From Rheinheimera sp. (GTDB taxonomy: Bacteria; Pseudomonadota; Gammaproteobacteria; Enterobacterales; Alteromonadaceae): a stretch of DNA of 47,960 bases. The stretch is from contig NZ_JAVBXS010000051.1 in assembly GCF_030824435.1 (NCBI RefSeq), positions 1-47,960 of the forward strand. Reading direction: 5' to 3'. The number at the start of each line of letters is the position of its first letter. Position 1 is the first letter of the stretch. The notes under the pieces are model-generated. The model was not told the origin of the DNA and ran no database searches. It saw only the letters and a list, made by a program, of their open reading frames with translations. Shown here in pieces: positions 1 through 8,040 of this stretch. Position numbers and translations under genes: made by a program.

Positions 1-694
1 CATCGCCTTTAAACTGCTCGTTGGCCGGTGTGGAAATGGCATAACCATTGTTACGGCAGAAAAACAGCACTGGCGCTTTATGCACAGCGGCCATATTTAA
101 ACCGGCGTGGAAGTCGCCTTCAGAAGCGGCGCCTTCACCAAAATAACAAATGGTCACGTTGGATAAACCACGTAATTTTTGCGCGTAGGCATAACCTGCC
201 GCCTGAGGGATTTGTGTTCCCAACGGGCTGGAAATGGTCATGTAATAAATATCTTTAGAGCCGTAATGCACTGGCATCTGACGGCCTTTACCCAGGTCTT
301 TTTCGTTGGAAAACAATTGGTTCATAAATTGTTCCAGCGAAAAACCACGGTAACGTAAAGCACCCTGTTCACGGTACTGCGCCATGATCATGTCTTTGTC
401 ATCCAGCGCAGCAGCGCTACCGACAGTGGCGGCTTCTTCACCTAAACACTGCATATAAAAGCTGATACGACCCTGACGCTGCGCAGCGAGCATCCGCTCG
501 TCCAGCACCCGGATAAAACTCATGCTGTGATACATTTTCAGCGCAGTTTCTTTATCCAGCTCAGGTGCCACAGCACCAGGATAAAGAGTACCGTCGTCCT
601 GCAGAATACGAAGAGTTGGGATCTGTAACGCGTGCCCACTGATAAATCCGGCTGTATGCACAGTCGAAATGGTGGCGTTGTTAGGGTTGGTCAT
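1..694 (-). CDS. bkdA1: Branched-chain 2-oxoacid dehydrogenase E1 component, alpha subunit (partial, C-terminus beyond window)
   Basis: This is the N-terminal 231 codons of a thiamin-diphosphate-dependent E1-alpha subunit; the gene runs off the left edge. The start at 694 (MTNPNNATIS) follows GAGAG. Visible family features are GEEAATVGSAAAL, DMIMAQYREQG and the ThDP/Mg-binding stretch from FGEGAASEGDFHAGLN to CRNNGYAIS. The enzyme decarboxylates the 2-oxo acids of Val, Leu and Ile in the cytosolic BCKDH complex. The E1-beta and E2 genes would be expected just outside the window. The pyruvate dehydrogenase E1-alpha family is the main alternative. The extended N-terminus before the catalytic core and the wording GISFYMQCLGEEA-like region fit the branched-chain type better. 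Two ThDP enzymes' cofactor pathway genes (thi) lie 38 kb away, with no evident link. Confidence 0.88.
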   Translation of the reverse strand, partial: MTNPNNATISTVHTAGFISGHALQIPTLRILQDDGTLYPGAVAPELDKETALKMYHSMSFIRVLDERMLAAQRQGRISFYMQCLGEEAATVGSAAALDDKDMIMAQYREQGALRYRGFSLEQFMNQLFSNEKDLGKGRQMPVHYGSKDIYYMTISSPLGTQIPQAAGYAYAQKLRGLSNVTICYFGEGAASEGDFHAGLNMAAVHKAPVLFFCRNNGYAISTPANEQFKGD

Positions 695-1150
695 AGGTCT
701 CTCTTTAGGTTTCGGGTAACGCGGACCTTGGTTGTTTGCCGGCATTACCTTGAAATTGAACCAGACTGGTGGCGCACCATTGCTCTTTGGCAATTATTGG
801 CAGGCAAAACCAGCTTCTCCCCATGGTGCGACTTGCATTGTTAGCCTGAGCAAACGCTTTGCTGGTATTCAGACTTCTGCGAGTCTGTACTTTACGTGAG
901 CGTCAACCCAAGCTGTGCTGGCAGCACCCGCTATTCTCGTTTTTAGAATGCGATCGATTTTAGAATGCGCCGCAACTTTACCTTTACGTAAACTGCATTG
1001 CAACCGGATCAGCCATTAAAAATTAGCAGAAAGCAGAAAATACGCTGGCGCTATTTTAGTGTTTTGGCTTTTTGTTGGCCGGTAAAGCAATGGCATTTTG
1101 CTGGTTCACAACAGGCCAAAGCCCCTGATGTTCAACATTTGCAGCCTGTT
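695..1150. promoter_or_regulatory. Long gene-free region upstream of bkdA1 with possible LiuR-type sites
   Basis: I see no convincing gene in this stretch. It holds TTTACGTGAGCGTCAA (891-906) and TTTACGTAAAC (983-993), which resemble the ACGT-containing palindromes I associate with LiuR (MerR family), the regulator of branched-chain amino acid catabolism in related bacteria. A 12-base direct repeat, TTTTAGAATGCG, occurs at 941-952 and 958-969. The bkd promoter should lie here. The regulator assignment rests on memory of the motif and is tentative. Confidence 0.35.
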
Positions 1151-1154
1151 ACAA

Positions 1155-1184
1155 CAAAAAAGCTGCCAACAAAGGCAGCTTTTA
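1155..1184 (-). terminator. Rho-independent terminator of astE
   Basis: Arms AAAAGCTGCC and GGCAGCTTTT enclose a six-base loop. On the minus strand the stem is followed by a T-rich run (TTTTTTGTTG). It lies about 25 bases past the astE stop. Confidence 0.8.
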
Positions 1185-1208
1185 CAGAGGAAAAAAATAG
1201 CTCAAACC

Positions 1209-2294
1209 TCAGGCGGTACGGCCAGCCACTGACACTGGTTTGACCATCAGCATAGCTCTTTGGCCAATGGCCACTTTGGCATTCGGGAAAATTAACGCTT
1301 CACCCGGCTGATCCACCTTATATTCAATACCTTGATCCCGCGCCAAAACAGTCCCTATCGGAAACTGGGTAAAGTTTTCGATATTGGCCGCAAAACAAAG
1401 CTCAAAAGCTTCAGTTTGTTTGTTAATGGAGCGATACACTTCGAACAGCTGAAAATCAGTTTCTACAAAGGCTTTGGTATTTATCACTTCGCCGCTGATA
1501 AGTTGACGCAAAAGCACAGCAACCTCGGCAAAACGGCTATGGTCGTTTTCGCCAAAAGGCCGTGCTTTACCAAGCTCCAGCGTAAATGCGTGGGCGTTAT
1601 GGCTTTGGGCACCGTAATAACTAAAAGTAGTGGCTGGTGTTTGCATTAATAAAAAGGTGTTTACCCCACAACTGCCCCATAAACTGAACTGCTGTTCAGA
1701 CCAGGGTTTGTCATGTAAATACGGATACACCGCAAATTTTTCAAACTTAGAACCACGAATAGCGGTATGTAAATCGTATAAAGCACGTTGCCGCCCTGTG
1801 GGCATCACCTGGTAAAAACGGCTAACGTATTGCTCTAACCGGGCACAACGTAATTTTTCAAATGATAAACCAAGCTGCTGTGCCTGATTTTCAAAGGCTG
1901 CCGTTGCCAGCACAGCAGCATCTATCTGATGGGCACCGGAAAAAAACCTGTTCATATTGTCTGTTATTTCGCGCACCCCGGCATTCATCGCCGCTGGGTT
2001 ACCAAATAAAAACAACACTCTTTCTGTCAACTGCAGCTTTTCCTGCAGAATGTCTTTGGTAAGTGCAGCGCAAATTTCAATTGGCGCAGTTTCGTTACCA
2101 TGTACACCAGATGACAACACTATGTCGTTATTGCCATAACGCACAGGCGTAAAACAAATCACGCCGGTGTCCCAAATTTCACATTGCGTTCCGTTATTAA
2201 GTACAAAACTGCTGGCCGGGTAAAATTCAGGGTGTTTGAGCGTAAAAGCCAAAAAGTCGGCATCGGCAAGTTGTTCGGGTAAAGCAGATGACAT
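1209..2294 (-). CDS. astE: Succinylglutamate desuccinylase
   Basis: AstE hydrolyses N-succinylglutamate to succinate and glutamate, the last step of the arginine succinyltransferase pathway in the cytosol. The 361-residue protein shows the zinc carboxypeptidase-like (M14 AstE/AspA) signature: SGVHGNET (H65 and E68 as zinc ligands), YDLHTAIRGS (H176 as third ligand) and FTLELGKARPFGEN (E240 as likely catalytic base). The start at 2294 follows AAGGACC. The protein is somewhat longer than the E. coli enzyme (about 320 residues). The other ast genes are not next to it; it stands alone between a bkd gene and a nuclease. Confidence is high because all three ligand motifs are intact. Confidence 0.9.
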   Translation of the reverse strand: MSSALPEQLADADFLAFTLKHPEFYPASSFVLNNGTQCEIWDTGVICFTPVRYGNNDIVLSSGVHGNETAPIEICAALTKDILQEKLQLTERVLFLFGNPAAMNAGVREITDNMNRFFSGAHQIDAAVLATAAFENQAQQLGLSFEKLRCARLEQYVSRFYQVMPTGRQRALYDLHTAIRGSKFEKFAVYPYLHDKPWSEQQFSLWGSCGVNTFLLMQTPATTFSYYGAQSHNAHAFTLELGKARPFGENDHSRFAEVAVLLRQLISGEVINTKAFVETDFQLFEVYRSINKQTEAFELCFAANIENFTQFPIGTVLARDQGIEYKVDQPGEALIFPNAKVAIGQRAMLMVKPVSVAGRTA

Positions 2295-2367
2295 AACTGG
2301 TCCTTGTGGTTTTATTTGCCGGTTTTGTTGCCGGCTATTGTAGACAGCAAGGGCCTAGTTTTGCAGC

Positions 2368-2397
2368 AAAAAAATGACGGCCAAAGGCCGCCATTTT
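2368..2397 (-). terminator. Rho-independent terminator of the LTD nuclease gene
   Basis: Stem halves around ATGGCGGCC and GGCCGTCAT with a TTT loop are followed on the minus strand by a run of seven T. It sits about 70 bases past the stop of the nuclease gene. Confidence 0.8.
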
Positions 2398-2467
2398 GAG
2401 AGAACAACAAAGTTTATAACGAGTGGCCTCAGTGCGGCGAACTGCTGTTATAAAGAACGGCTGTTCT

Positions 2468-3736
2468 TTATGGGCAGGCGCTGCCATAAATTGAGCTCGC
2501 CCATTGTGGGTTGTCGATAAAAGGATTGCGGTTTTTTTGCAGTTCATAAATCCTGTTATTACGGCGCTGCTCAAAACTATCGACCGGATCGGCCAGATGC
2601 CAGGCCAACAACACACAAAGTTTGCCCATTTGTGGTGCTGTGCTGCCGGTTGGTGCAATATTTGGAATAGATAAGTCTGGTGTGCCGCTGTCATCACCGC
2701 CCTGATAACGGACGTCCATATAAAACAACATCCGGGCTACGTCGCCTTTCACCGCTGCGCGCGGTTCAAAACTGTCGCTGTCGGTTTTGTTTAATGGCGC
2801 TTCAGCAACTGCAGTACCACCATTATCAAAATCTTTATTACCGCGGGTGGAATTAAGCGACACGTCTTCCGGCCTTAAATGATGTAAGTCGGTATGGGCA
2901 TATTGGCTTTCATCCGGAAAACCATGGCTTTTTGCCCAGACATGCTCGCGGTTCCAGGCGTCTAACGAACTGCTGGTGTTTACTTTAAAGGTTTTTGGCG
3001 TGCTGCGACCCGCGTACAACAAAATTACATTGGCGGTATTGGCCGGATCTTCATCGGTATAACTAATGGCATCCCAGACTTCGCTGTAGCTAAAACGGAC
3101 ATGGCCACGCAAAATATTGTTTAATGCGGTTTTAAGCGCCGAACCGGTTAAACCTGTGGTGCCGACATAATAAGTCGGCAGATTGACAGTGCCGGAACCG
3201 CCTGTATCACCACCACCGCCATCACAAGAAGTAGCCAGTAACCCAGACCCCGGCGTGCCTGCATTGCTGCTGACCTGCCAGTCGGCTGCTGTGTTGCTGT
3301 CCGGCACGTTTTTGCGTGCGACAGATTTATCTACAGCATTTAAACCCCAACCGCTTAAGGCATTTTCAAAAGCAACCAGATCAACGTCAGTGCTGCCCTG
3401 GCGCAACTTAACATAATCACCGCTGTTGCCAAGGGATAAAGTCATACCGTTTTGATTGGCACTTTTACCGGTTAGTGCCAACAAAGCACTGCTGTTTTTT
3501 GCCACCACAAAATAACCACCGGCGCTGATAGTGCCGGTTAAGTTAAAGCTGCCACTGTTATCGGCCAGGTTATAACCGGTCAGACTGACGGCTGCGCAGC
3601 TATCGTTATAAATTTCAACATATTCTTCGGTACTGTCGTTATTAGGTGCGTCATACAGCACTTCCGACAATAATAATTTGGCTTGTACAGGTTGTAATAT
3701 AAGGCAGCAACAAGCCGCCAATATCAGACGTTTCAT
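2468..3736 (-). CDS. Secreted endonuclease I family nuclease with N-terminal lamin-tail domain
   Basis: The 422-residue protein begins with a signal peptide (MKRLILAACCCLILQPVQA). A lamin-tail (LTD) beta-sandwich follows at about 20-165 (LLLSEVLYDAPNNDSTEEYVEIYN, split here as LLLSEVLYD and EEYVEIYN). A Gly-rich linker (172-183) leads to an endonuclease I domain from about 205 to the end. The His-Me finger motif is WNREHVWAKSHG with H265; TDLHHLRPED and NSTRGNKDFD supply the metal-binding part. Such proteins degrade extracellular DNA or RNA, for nutrient phosphate or biofilm turnover; ExeM/ExeS-type enzymes are relatives. The start follows GGGGAACTG. Cysteines 47 and 171 may form a disulfide. 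The substrate, DNA or RNA, cannot be told from sequence. Confidence 0.85.
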   Translation of the reverse strand: MKRLILAACCCLILQPVQAKLLLSEVLYDAPNNDSTEEYVEIYNDSCAAVSLTGYNLADNSGSFNLTGTISAGGYFVVAKNSSALLALTGKSANQNGMTLSLGNSGDYVKLRQGSTDVDLVAFENALSGWGLNAVDKSVARKNVPDSNTAADWQVSSNAGTPGSGLLATSCDGGGGDTGGSGTVNLPTYYVGTTGLTGSALKTALNNILRGHVRFSYSEVWDAISYTDEDPANTANVILLYAGRSTPKTFKVNTSSSLDAWNREHVWAKSHGFPDESQYAHTDLHHLRPEDVSLNSTRGNKDFDNGGTAVAEAPLNKTDSDSFEPRAAVKGDVARMLFYMDVRYQGGDDSGTPDLSIPNIAPTGSTAPQMGKLCVLLAWHLADPVDSFEQRRNNRIYELQKNRNPFIDNPQWASSIYGSACP

Positions 3737-3851
3737 CAGTTCCCCACTTTTTTATATTGTTTGTCTTGTGCTATTGGCAGCAAAAACTACTGACAACAAT
3801 CACTGTCACTGATCTTGTATAGACCAGCCCAACAGCATAAAGCAGGAATAT

Positions 3852-3920
3852 GACAATTGTCTTATTTAACTTTACCTTATTAACAAATGTCTGACATTTC
3901 GAAACCTGATGTTTCGAAAT
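3852..3920. promoter_or_regulatory. Cluster of palindromes upstream of the LTD nuclease gene
   Basis: Three inverted repeats lie in 70 bases: GACAATTGTC (3852-3861), AAATGT-3-ACATTT (3885-3899) and the perfect ATTTCGAAAC-5-GTTTCGAAAT (3896-3920). They sit 115-185 bases before the nuclease start and look like operators. I cannot name the regulator. Confidence 0.4.
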
Positions 3921-3949
3921 CAAACACTCAAAGTCAGATATGACAAACT

Positions 3950-3966
3950 AAAGTGGCGTCCACTTT
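3950..3966 (-). terminator. Weak hairpin at the stop codon of the EamA gene
   Basis: AAAGTGG-3-CCACTTT overlaps the TAA stop. On the minus strand it is followed by AGTTTGTC, which is only moderately T-rich, so termination is uncertain. Confidence 0.35.
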
Positions 3967-4837
3967 AAGCCCACATCACCAAAATAGCGGCCAGCACTAT
4001 CAGTCCAAGCCCCAGATAATGTTGTTTTTTCAGTTTTTCTTTAAAGAAAAATGCTGAAATAAGCAAAGTAAACAGCACTTCCACCTGCCCCAGCGTTTTG
4101 ACCAAAGGCACTATTTCCAGGCTCATAGCGGTAAACCAGCCCAAAGAGCCAATACAACTGGTGACACTGGTCAGCAGCGTTAACCTGGGTCTGAGCCATA
4201 AAGCACGCAAGGTTTGGGCGTCACGAACAACCAGATACAACAGCAATAGTACTGTTTGTAAACTTATGACAAAAAGCAACACCCAGGCCGCACCATAAGG
4301 AAATGGCAAACCAAGCGCCAGACTTGCTTCACGCACCCAAAGTGAAGTCAGCGCAAAAGCCAGACCAGAGGCTGAACCTATCAGCACAGTGGGCCAACTG
4401 ATGCTTTTCATACTGCTTAAACCGCTTAACAAAAATACCGCTATGCTGCCGAGTAACACCCCAAGCCAGCCAAGCAGTGTGAGGGAACTTGCAAAAAACA
4501 ACACCCCAAGCACAGCAGCAAAAATGGCTTCACTTTTGGCAAGCCCCACCCCAATGGCGTAGTTTTTTTGTTTAAACAGCACCACCATTAAAGCCGTTGC
4601 CAGAATTTGCATTAAAGATGCCGCCACCACATAAAACACAAAACTGCCGTTCAATTGTGGCAACTGCGCAGTGGGCTCCCGATATAACAACCACAGATAC
4701 AAAGCCGCCAAGGGGCTGGCGTAAATAAAACGCGCCAGCGTCACGCCAAGCACATTCACATCCACACTTAGCTGTTTTTGAAAGGCATTGCGCCAGGCCT
4801 GCATAAAAGCGGCAAGCAAGGTAAATAAAATCCACAT
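3965..4837 (-). CDS. EamA-family drug/metabolite transporter
   Basis: The protein has about ten hydrophobic segments in two tandem halves, as in EamA (DMT superfamily) permeases of the inner membrane. I prefer the start at 4837 (MWILFTLLAAFMQAWRNAFQ, 290 residues), which begins directly with the first membrane segment and has AAGAG upstream. An in-frame start at 4915 would add 26 hydrophilic residues that are not typical of the family. Features include the second-half GSLGWFTAMSLEIVPLVKTL and C-terminal FFFKEKLKKQHYLGLGLI, the usual 'EKL' helix end. The substrate is unknown. It is encoded alone, downstream of a tRNA gene on the other strand. Confidence 0.8.
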   Translation of the reverse strand: MWILFTLLAAFMQAWRNAFQKQLSVDVNVLGVTLARFIYASPLAALYLWLLYREPTAQLPQLNGSFVFYVVAASLMQILATALMVVLFKQKNYAIGVGLAKSEAIFAAVLGVLFFASSLTLLGWLGVLLGSIAVFLLSGLSSMKSISWPTVLIGSASGLAFALTSLWVREASLALGLPFPYGAAWVLLFVISLQTVLLLLYLVVRDAQTLRALWLRPRLTLLTSVTSCIGSLGWFTAMSLEIVPLVKTLGQVEVLFTLLISAFFFKEKLKKQHYLGLGLIVLAAILVMWA

Positions 4838-5043
4838 AGGGTTATTTTCTCTTCGGAACTTATCCGGTTTGGCAATTACAGGCGACAAAACTGCTTGTAT
4901 TGTCGCAAAAAGCAAACTGCCAGATGGCCGGATGGATGTGATCTATGGTGTTAATGTAACGGATTTTGGCAGCATGTATTGTGGATATTCTGCAGAAACC
5001 GGTTAAAAACCCAGCAGTTAAACCAGAAGAGCCAGACATTCCG

Positions 5044-5071
5044 TTGCAATCAGGGCGAAAAGCATTATGAT
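5044..5071 (+). promoter_or_regulatory. Promoter of tRNA-Pro
   Basis: TTGCAA (5044-5049) and TATGAT (5066-5071) are separated by 16 bases. The start of transcription would fall about 5-7 bases before the tRNA. Confidence 0.6.
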
Positions 5072-5083
5072 AAGCCGCAATGT

Positions 5084-5160
<77 letters not shown>

Positions 5161-5254
5161 TTAATCCCCTGTTTTATAAAAGCTTTCTCATAAACTCATT
5201 GGCGTGCTGTAGTGCACTCGTTCTGCGTACATAGACAATAGCCAAGCGTACTCT

Positions 5255-6268
5255 TTATCCTTTAAATACCTGATAACCATAACGAAGCAGTTTATTGCGT
5301 AATAACATATGGTGTTTTATCCATCTTTGCCCTTCTGCCCAGGCAAGTTCATTTACATCTGCATTGGTATAAAATTCAACAGTCTTGACACGTTTAAGCG
5401 CAAATTCTTGTTGTAGCAGAAGATATAACAACAAACGCCCAGGCGAATAACATGCATGATTTGGATCATGAGCTGTTTTTAGTAAAATCAACATCTCTGC
5501 AGACAAAATGCATAATTCCATCGCGACGGATTCACCACCAAACATCAGTTCATATACACAGGCTTGACCACTACCGGCGAAGTTTTCCATCATCGCCTGA
5601 TAAAAATGGCCTTGTTCATTTTCAACATGCACAGCAGTGCCCTGAGTTTGCTTCCAGCCTTTTGATTCCATGTCGCCAAAACGCGTGATGGCTGAATGCA
5701 TTTGCTCCGGATCTTCTATCTGCTTCAGGCACAGGTCATAACCTGCTTCCCGTACTTTTTTAAAACGCCGGGACAGATTATTTCTGAATCTGGTGGTGCG
5801 GGACGCCAGATAATCATCAAAACTGCCGTTATCCAGCCTGATATTGATAGTTAAAGCGTGTTGAACAGGGGCACTTTGCCAGTCGGGCAGTGTGTTATCC
5901 AGCGGGCTGTAACAAGGATCCTGACAGGGAAAGTCCAGCCCAAGCAACAAGCCAGGCAGCTTTGGCAATAAGGTCCTCAGGTCTTGTGGCTGGGTTAAGA
6001 ATAAGGGTGTGATCTGAGCCTGTGCCGGAGTAAAAACCGACCATTTGGCCGGGCCTTTTGGTTCAATTAGCAACATACCATCAATAGTTTCAGCACTGCG
6101 ATGCACACAAAGTTGCACCTGATCATTGGAAAAATATTTTAATAAAGGTGCAATAAACTTGCTGTCAAAATAAGGATGGCCAGCAAACAAAAAGGCATTA
6201 AGCCGGTCCCATGCTTGTTGATACTCACCAAGGCCATTTTTTGCCGGATATAAGCTCCAACTCTGCAC
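5255..6268 (-). CDS. FemAB/BioF2-like GNAT acyltransferase
   Basis: The 337-residue cytosolic protein looks like the acetyltransferase fold found in FemAB and 'peptidoglycan/exopolysaccharide' acyltransferases (PF13480-like). Supporting features are FDDYLASRTTRFRNNLSRRFKKV, the typical arginine-rich 'RRNlrR' helix, followed by a GNAT-like core with GESVAMELCILS and YSPGRLLLYLLLQQEF, then VKTVEFYTNADVNELAW near the end. It starts with GTG at 6268 behind AAGGGG. Such proteins usually add an acyl or aminoacyl group to a cell-surface or lipid-linked precursor. Nothing nearby tells which one. Confidence 0.65.
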   Translation of the reverse strand: MQSWSLYPAKNGLGEYQQAWDRLNAFLFAGHPYFDSKFIAPLLKYFSNDQVQLCVHRSAETIDGMLLIEPKGPAKWSVFTPAQAQITPLFLTQPQDLRTLLPKLPGLLLGLDFPCQDPCYSPLDNTLPDWQSAPVQHALTINIRLDNGSFDDYLASRTTRFRNNLSRRFKKVREAGYDLCLKQIEDPEQMHSAITRFGDMESKGWKQTQGTAVHVENEQGHFYQAMMENFAGSGQACVYELMFGGESVAMELCILSAEMLILLKTAHDPNHACYSPGRLLLYLLLQQEFALKRVKTVEFYTNADVNELAWAEGQRWIKHHMLLRNKLLRYGYQVFKG

Positions 6269-6380
6269 TGCCTGCCCCTTTCTAATCAGAACTTATATGC
6301 CAGAACCAGCACCGGCTCCGGCCTGAGGTTAGTGTTGATCCCGACTGATACTTACAACTTGGTTGTTGTACAGGTAGAAT

Positions 6381-6398
6381 AAAAACCGGTTTTTATAT
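6381..6398. promoter_or_regulatory. Perfect 18-base palindrome between divergent genes
   Basis: ATAAAAACCGGTTTTTAT is perfectly self-complementary. It lies 113 bases from the acyltransferase start and 149 bases from the ABM monooxygenase start, so it could be a shared operator. Regulator unknown. The rest of the 278-base interval shows no gene. Confidence 0.4.
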
Positions 6399-6546
6399 CT
6401 GGTTGAATTCTCTGACTATCAGCCACTACAGCTGAGCATAGCAAAAACAGTTGTGCTGAATATTGTCGCAGGAAGATTTATCTGTCACTGCCTGCAAAGT
6501 TGTTTTTTTATAGTGGTTTAAGTTTGTTGTCACTCAAGGATTATCG

Positions 6547-6906
6547 ATGTCAAAAAAAGTTTATTGTATAGCGCAGTTTTTACCCAAAGCCGGCCAGGAA
6601 CAGGCGTTGTTTCAGGTATTGCAAAGTCTGGAAGCCAATACCCTGCGTGAAGATGGGTGTTTGCAATACCGCGTCACCCGGCAAATTCCAAGCCCTTTTG
6701 CTGAAGGCAAAAGTTTCCCTATTGTTTTTAACGAAATCTGGGCCGATTTAGCCAGTTTTGAAGCCCATTGCCAGCGCCGTGAAATTCAAACCTTTTTCAG
6801 CCGTTATTGCCTGGCTGAAGATGGTCTGGCTGCGGACTGGAATGTGTGTATTTATTCAGACGAACCCCAAGGTTATGACGCGCCGGTATTTGAGCACGCA
6901 GGTTAA
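6547..6906 (+). CDS. Antibiotic biosynthesis monooxygenase (ABM) family protein
   Basis: The 119-residue protein matches the small ferredoxin-like ABM/YgiN fold. It opens with a strand (KKVYCIAQFLPKAGQEQAL) and has the family's LREDGCLQYRVTRQ and VFNEIWADLASFEAHCQRREIQTFF. ABM proteins act as cofactor-free quinol or polyketide oxygenases, or as haem-binding enzymes. Many, including this one, have no known substrate. The start at 6547 follows CAAGGA. It is a single gene, convergent with the SbtA gene. Confidence 0.78.
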   Translation: MSKKVYCIAQFLPKAGQEQALFQVLQSLEANTLREDGCLQYRVTRQIPSPFAEGKSFPIVFNEIWADLASFEAHCQRREIQTFFSRYCLAEDGLAADWNVCIYSDEPQGYDAPVFEHAG

Positions 6907-6953
6907 ACTGCCTGCTCAAACTTGTATTACTTTGTTTGTGTTTAAGCCTGTGA

Positions 6954-7883
6954 TTAATAAAACCAACCCAGCCACTGTTGATAAAGCGGTAAACCAAACA
7001 ATACATTCACCGGAAAAGTAATACCCAGGGCGGCCAGCATGGCAAGACCAATATTGGCGCCCGGTATGGCCGCTTTAATAGCAGCAGGCGCTGCAATGTA
7101 AGAAGCACTGGCACATAATGCAGCCAATACCAGCGCACTACCCTGAGGTAATTGCAACACAAGGGCAGCTGCTATCCCCACCCAGGCCAACACAAAAGGC
7201 GCTATGGCGGCAAAAGCCAATAAACGCCAGTGCTGCAGTGGCAAAGGTGAACAAACCCGGGCGGTACAAAGCCCCATTTCCAGTAAAAACATCGCCAGCA
7301 TGGTTTTAAAACCACCGAGCAGCACTGGCGATAACGGCGCTAAACCTTCAGGACCATAAGTTGCGCCAATCAGCACACCACCACCCAATAACAACACACC
7401 ACGGCTGGTTAAAGACTCACGCAAAATGCCACCTGCACTGCCCTTGCCGGTTAAACGCCGGTGCAACCAAAGCATCATCACAATGGCGGGTAGTTCCAGC
7501 AATACCAGATATAAGGTGGTTTCGGCATTCAGTGGCAAACCAGCCTGCTCGGTAAGCGCCAGCACCACGGCAAAAGTACCGGCACTGACAGAACCATAAT
7601 GGGCGGCGATACTGACGGCATCATCCTGATTCAGCCGCACCAGAGTACGTAACACCGGATAACAGAGCAGCGGCAAGGTAAAACCCAAAGCGGCGATGGT
7701 TAAAAGTTCAGGAATAATTTGAGCTGAAAGCTGGCCATGCAAAGCCAAACCACCTTTAAGTCCAAGCACCAGCATTAATAAAATGGATAAAGTGTCATAA
7801 ATCGACTGTGGCACTTTTAAATCAGATTTTAATAAACCGGCCACCAGTCCCAATGCAAAAAACGCGATAACAATATCTGGCAC
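6954..7883 (-). CDS. sbtA: SbtA-like sodium-dependent bicarbonate transporter
   Basis: The 309-residue membrane protein has about ten segments in an inverted repeat. The SbtA (PF05982) hallmarks are visible: LVLGLKGGLALHG in the first half, AHYGSVSAGTFAVV, and CASASYIAAPAAIKAAIPGAN in the second half. It imports bicarbonate with sodium at the inner membrane. It starts with GTG at 7883 behind GGAGGGGAAA. The PII-like partner SbtB is not adjacent. A LysR regulator gene is divergent, the usual control arrangement for inorganic-carbon genes. In a heterotroph it may serve anaplerotic carboxylations. Confidence 0.85.
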   Translation of the reverse strand: MPDIVIAFFALGLVAGLLKSDLKVPQSIYDTLSILLMLVLGLKGGLALHGQLSAQIIPELLTIAALGFTLPLLCYPVLRTLVRLNQDDAVSIAAHYGSVSAGTFAVVLALTEQAGLPLNAETTLYLVLLELPAIVMMLWLHRRLTGKGSAGGILRESLTSRGVLLLGGGVLIGATYGPEGLAPLSPVLLGGFKTMLAMFLLEMGLCTARVCSPLPLQHWRLLAFAAIAPFVLAWVGIAAALVLQLPQGSALVLAALCASASYIAAPAAIKAAIPGANIGLAMLAALGITFPVNVLFGLPLYQQWLGWFY

Positions 7884-8040
7884 TTTCCCCTCCAGCGATA
7901 AAAAAGTTGTTTAAAAACCAGGGTTTTATCCGGCTATAACTAAGCCAGATAAGCCCCTGTTGTTGCTGGCTGGCGATTTTGCCTGCCTTTGGGTATATTG
8001 AATAATTAAATCTTTCCGAAACATGTATAGATAATTATCA
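7884..8040. promoter_or_regulatory. Divergent sbtA-lysR control region
   Basis: The 157-base interval holds an inverted repeat ATAATTA (8002-8008) and TAATTAT (8032-8038). The second arm abuts the LysR start, so binding could repress the regulator's own gene. No Shine-Dalgarno sequence is visible before the LysR ATG. Confidence 0.4.

Noticed and set aside
998-1243. Small plus-strand ORF of 81 codons in the region between bkdA1 and astE
   Set aside because: It has no ribosome-binding site, overlaps the astE terminator and the end of astE, and has no recognisable product.
8002-8038. A leaderless start for the LysR gene
   Set aside because: No Shine-Dalgarno is visible, but a transcription start at the ATG cannot be seen from sequence, so I only note the absence.
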